From Desulfobacteraceae bacterium (GTDB lineage: Bacteria > Desulfobacterota > Desulfobacteria > Desulfobacterales > Desulfobacteraceae), in contig JAFLJU010000211.1 of the NCBI GenBank assembly GCA_022712835.1, positions 1 to 7,972 of the forward strand: a DNA stretch of 7,972 bases, read 5' to 3'. The stretch's first letter is position 1. Each line of letters begins with the position of its first letter. The notes beneath the pieces were generated by a model that had not been told where the DNA came from, did not search any database, and saw only the letters and a program-made list of their open reading frames with translations. The translations under genes and the position numbers were made by a program. Of the stretch, positions 7,581 through 7,972 are shown piece by piece.

Positions 7581-7586
7581 CTCCCT
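7581..7586 (-). promoter_or_regulatory. Distant ribosome binding site of the DppB-like gene
   Basis: Read on the minus strand, AGGGAG ends 16 bases before the ATG at 7564, against the usual 5-9. No closer purine-rich site and no upstream in-frame start codon exist, so the start stands by elimination and by the conserved N-terminus. Initiation may be weak or depend on leader folding. Confidence 0.45.
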
Positions 7587-7616
7587 TAGATAATAATTGA
7601 TTGATTTTTTATGGCG

Positions 7617-7645
7617 AATGTATCGGATACTAATTAATTTGTCAA
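7617..7645 (-). promoter_or_regulatory. Sigma70 promoter of the importer operon
   Basis: On the minus strand a perfect TTGACA (7645-7640) is followed after exactly 17 bp by TACATT (7622-7617), which matches four of six -10 positions including the key T-A and final T. Transcription would start near 7610, giving a leader of about 45 nt before the DppB-like gene. This is the best promoter in the divergent gap. Confidence 0.7.
7620..7630. promoter_or_regulatory. Candidate operator: perfect inverted repeat GTATC-N-GATAC
   Basis: GTATCGGATAC is a perfect 5-bp inverted repeat around one central base. It overlaps the upstream end of the importer promoter's -10 box and fills the lower part of the spacer, so a bound protein would block RNA polymerase. 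The divergent MarR-type gene is the obvious candidate binder, but MarR sites are usually longer (about 16-20 bp), so another regulator is possible. Confidence 0.4.
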
Positions 7646-7722
7646 ATGAGCTGTTTCCGTAACCTCCTATTTATATTGATATCAGCTTAGAAAGCATTAG
7701 TTTCCAACATTCAAAAAGCATA

Positions 7723-7972
7723 GTGTTCTATGAATTAATTATTCAAGCCATAGGCCGACATTTAATCAACCTGGAAAAAAAATTTGGATTGACAGGGCCC
7801 CAACTTATTATCCTACAGTCAATATCCACTCAAAATAAAATTTCTGTGACACAACTTTCAAAAAACGTCAGTTTGAGCCAGGCAACAGTTACTGATATTA
7901 CAAAATGACTTGAAAAAAGGGACTATATTACACGAATAAAAAGCATGGATGACAAACGAAAAACCAATATAA
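7723..7972 (+). pseudogene. MarR-family transcriptional regulator, interrupted by an in-frame TGA and cut by the window end
   Basis: A winged-helix DNA-binding regulator, divergent from the importer operon and so its likely local regulator. From GTG 7723 it reads a dimerisation-helix region, then LTGPQLIILQSI, the ISVTQLSKNVSLSQATVTDI helix-turn-helix and recognition helix, and then TGA at 7906-7908. The same frame continues past the stop with LEKRDYITRIKSMDDKRKTN, exactly the rest of the recognition helix and the wing with its D-x-R signature. The stop stands where the family commonly has arginine, so a single CGA-to-TGA change would explain it. The GTG start has no Shine-Dalgarno site, and family-like sequence seems to run upstream in frame to about 7663 without ATG, GTG or TTG, so the start may be lost too. 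A sequencing error or a functional truncated product cannot be excluded. The first half resembles EctR/CosR-type osmolyte regulators, but only loosely. Confidence 0.65.

Noticed and set aside
7677..7684. TGATATCA palindrome as a regulator site
   Set aside because: It is eight bases with no extension of the symmetry on either side and no clear link to a promoter box.
7632..7740. AATTAATT at 7632-7639 and 7733-7740 as paired operator sites
   Set aside because: These are self-complementary AT-only 8-mers in AT-rich DNA about 100 bp apart, one inside the coding region, so chance is the better explanation.
7788..7793. TTGACA within the regulator as a promoter
   Set aside because: It lies inside coding sequence on the plus strand, no good -10 box was seen at 16-18 bp, and no gene begins shortly after.
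7906..7908. TGA in the regulator read as selenocysteine
   Set aside because: MarR proteins have no redox role for Sec here, the aligned position is usually Arg, and no clear SECIS-like hairpin is seen in the AT-rich sequence directly after the TGA.
1..7972. CRISPR arrays, tRNA or rRNA genes, insertion sequences
   Set aside because: No regularly spaced repeats, cloverleaf-like or rRNA-like segments, transposase motifs or terminal inverted repeats were seen.

Overview
The window looks like chromosomal DNA of a moderately AT-rich Gram-negative bacterium. Purine-rich Shine-Dalgarno sites, a sigma70-type promoter and a Tat-exported binding protein fit that. The gene content and protein style would suit a marine, possibly Desulfobacterota-like, amine or amino-acid user, but this lineage guess is an impression from memory and not shown by the sequence.

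Layout: there are three plus-strand genes on the left (1-2340), namely the end of a hotdog-fold thioesterase, a BKACE/DUF849 beta-keto acid cleavage enzyme resembling the dehydrocarnitine-cleaving enzyme CdhC, and a PanE/ApbA-family NAD(P)-dependent reductase. They meet tail-to-tail, at a shared hairpin terminator (2458-2493), a four-gene minus-strand operon (7564 down to 2515) for a dipeptide/oligopeptide-type ABC importer. Its transcription order is DppB-like permease, DppC-like permease, one polypeptide carrying both ATPase domains, and a Tat-exported family 5 substrate-binding protein placed last. A divergent MarR-family regulator begins at the right edge (7723 onward). It is interrupted by an in-frame TGA and has no convincing start signal, so it looks broken.

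How the genes may work together: known carnitine catabolism oxidises carnitine to 3-dehydrocarnitine (CdhA), exchanges it with acetyl-CoA to give betainyl-CoA plus acetoacetate (CdhC), and hydrolyses betainyl-CoA to glycine betaine (CdhB thioesterase). The left-hand genes offer the same three kinds of chemistry, but with a ketopantoate-reductase-type enzyme in place of the usual 3-hydroxyacyl-CoA-dehydrogenase-type CdhA. The adjoining importer could supply the substrate. This pathway reading is inference: the families are well supported, the exact substrate is not.

The strongest regulatory signal is a TTGACA-N17-TACATT promoter for the importer operon, with a perfect GTATC-C-GATAC inverted repeat that occupies most of the spacer's downstream end and touches the -10 box. 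It is a natural candidate operator for the adjacent, apparently damaged MarR-type gene.
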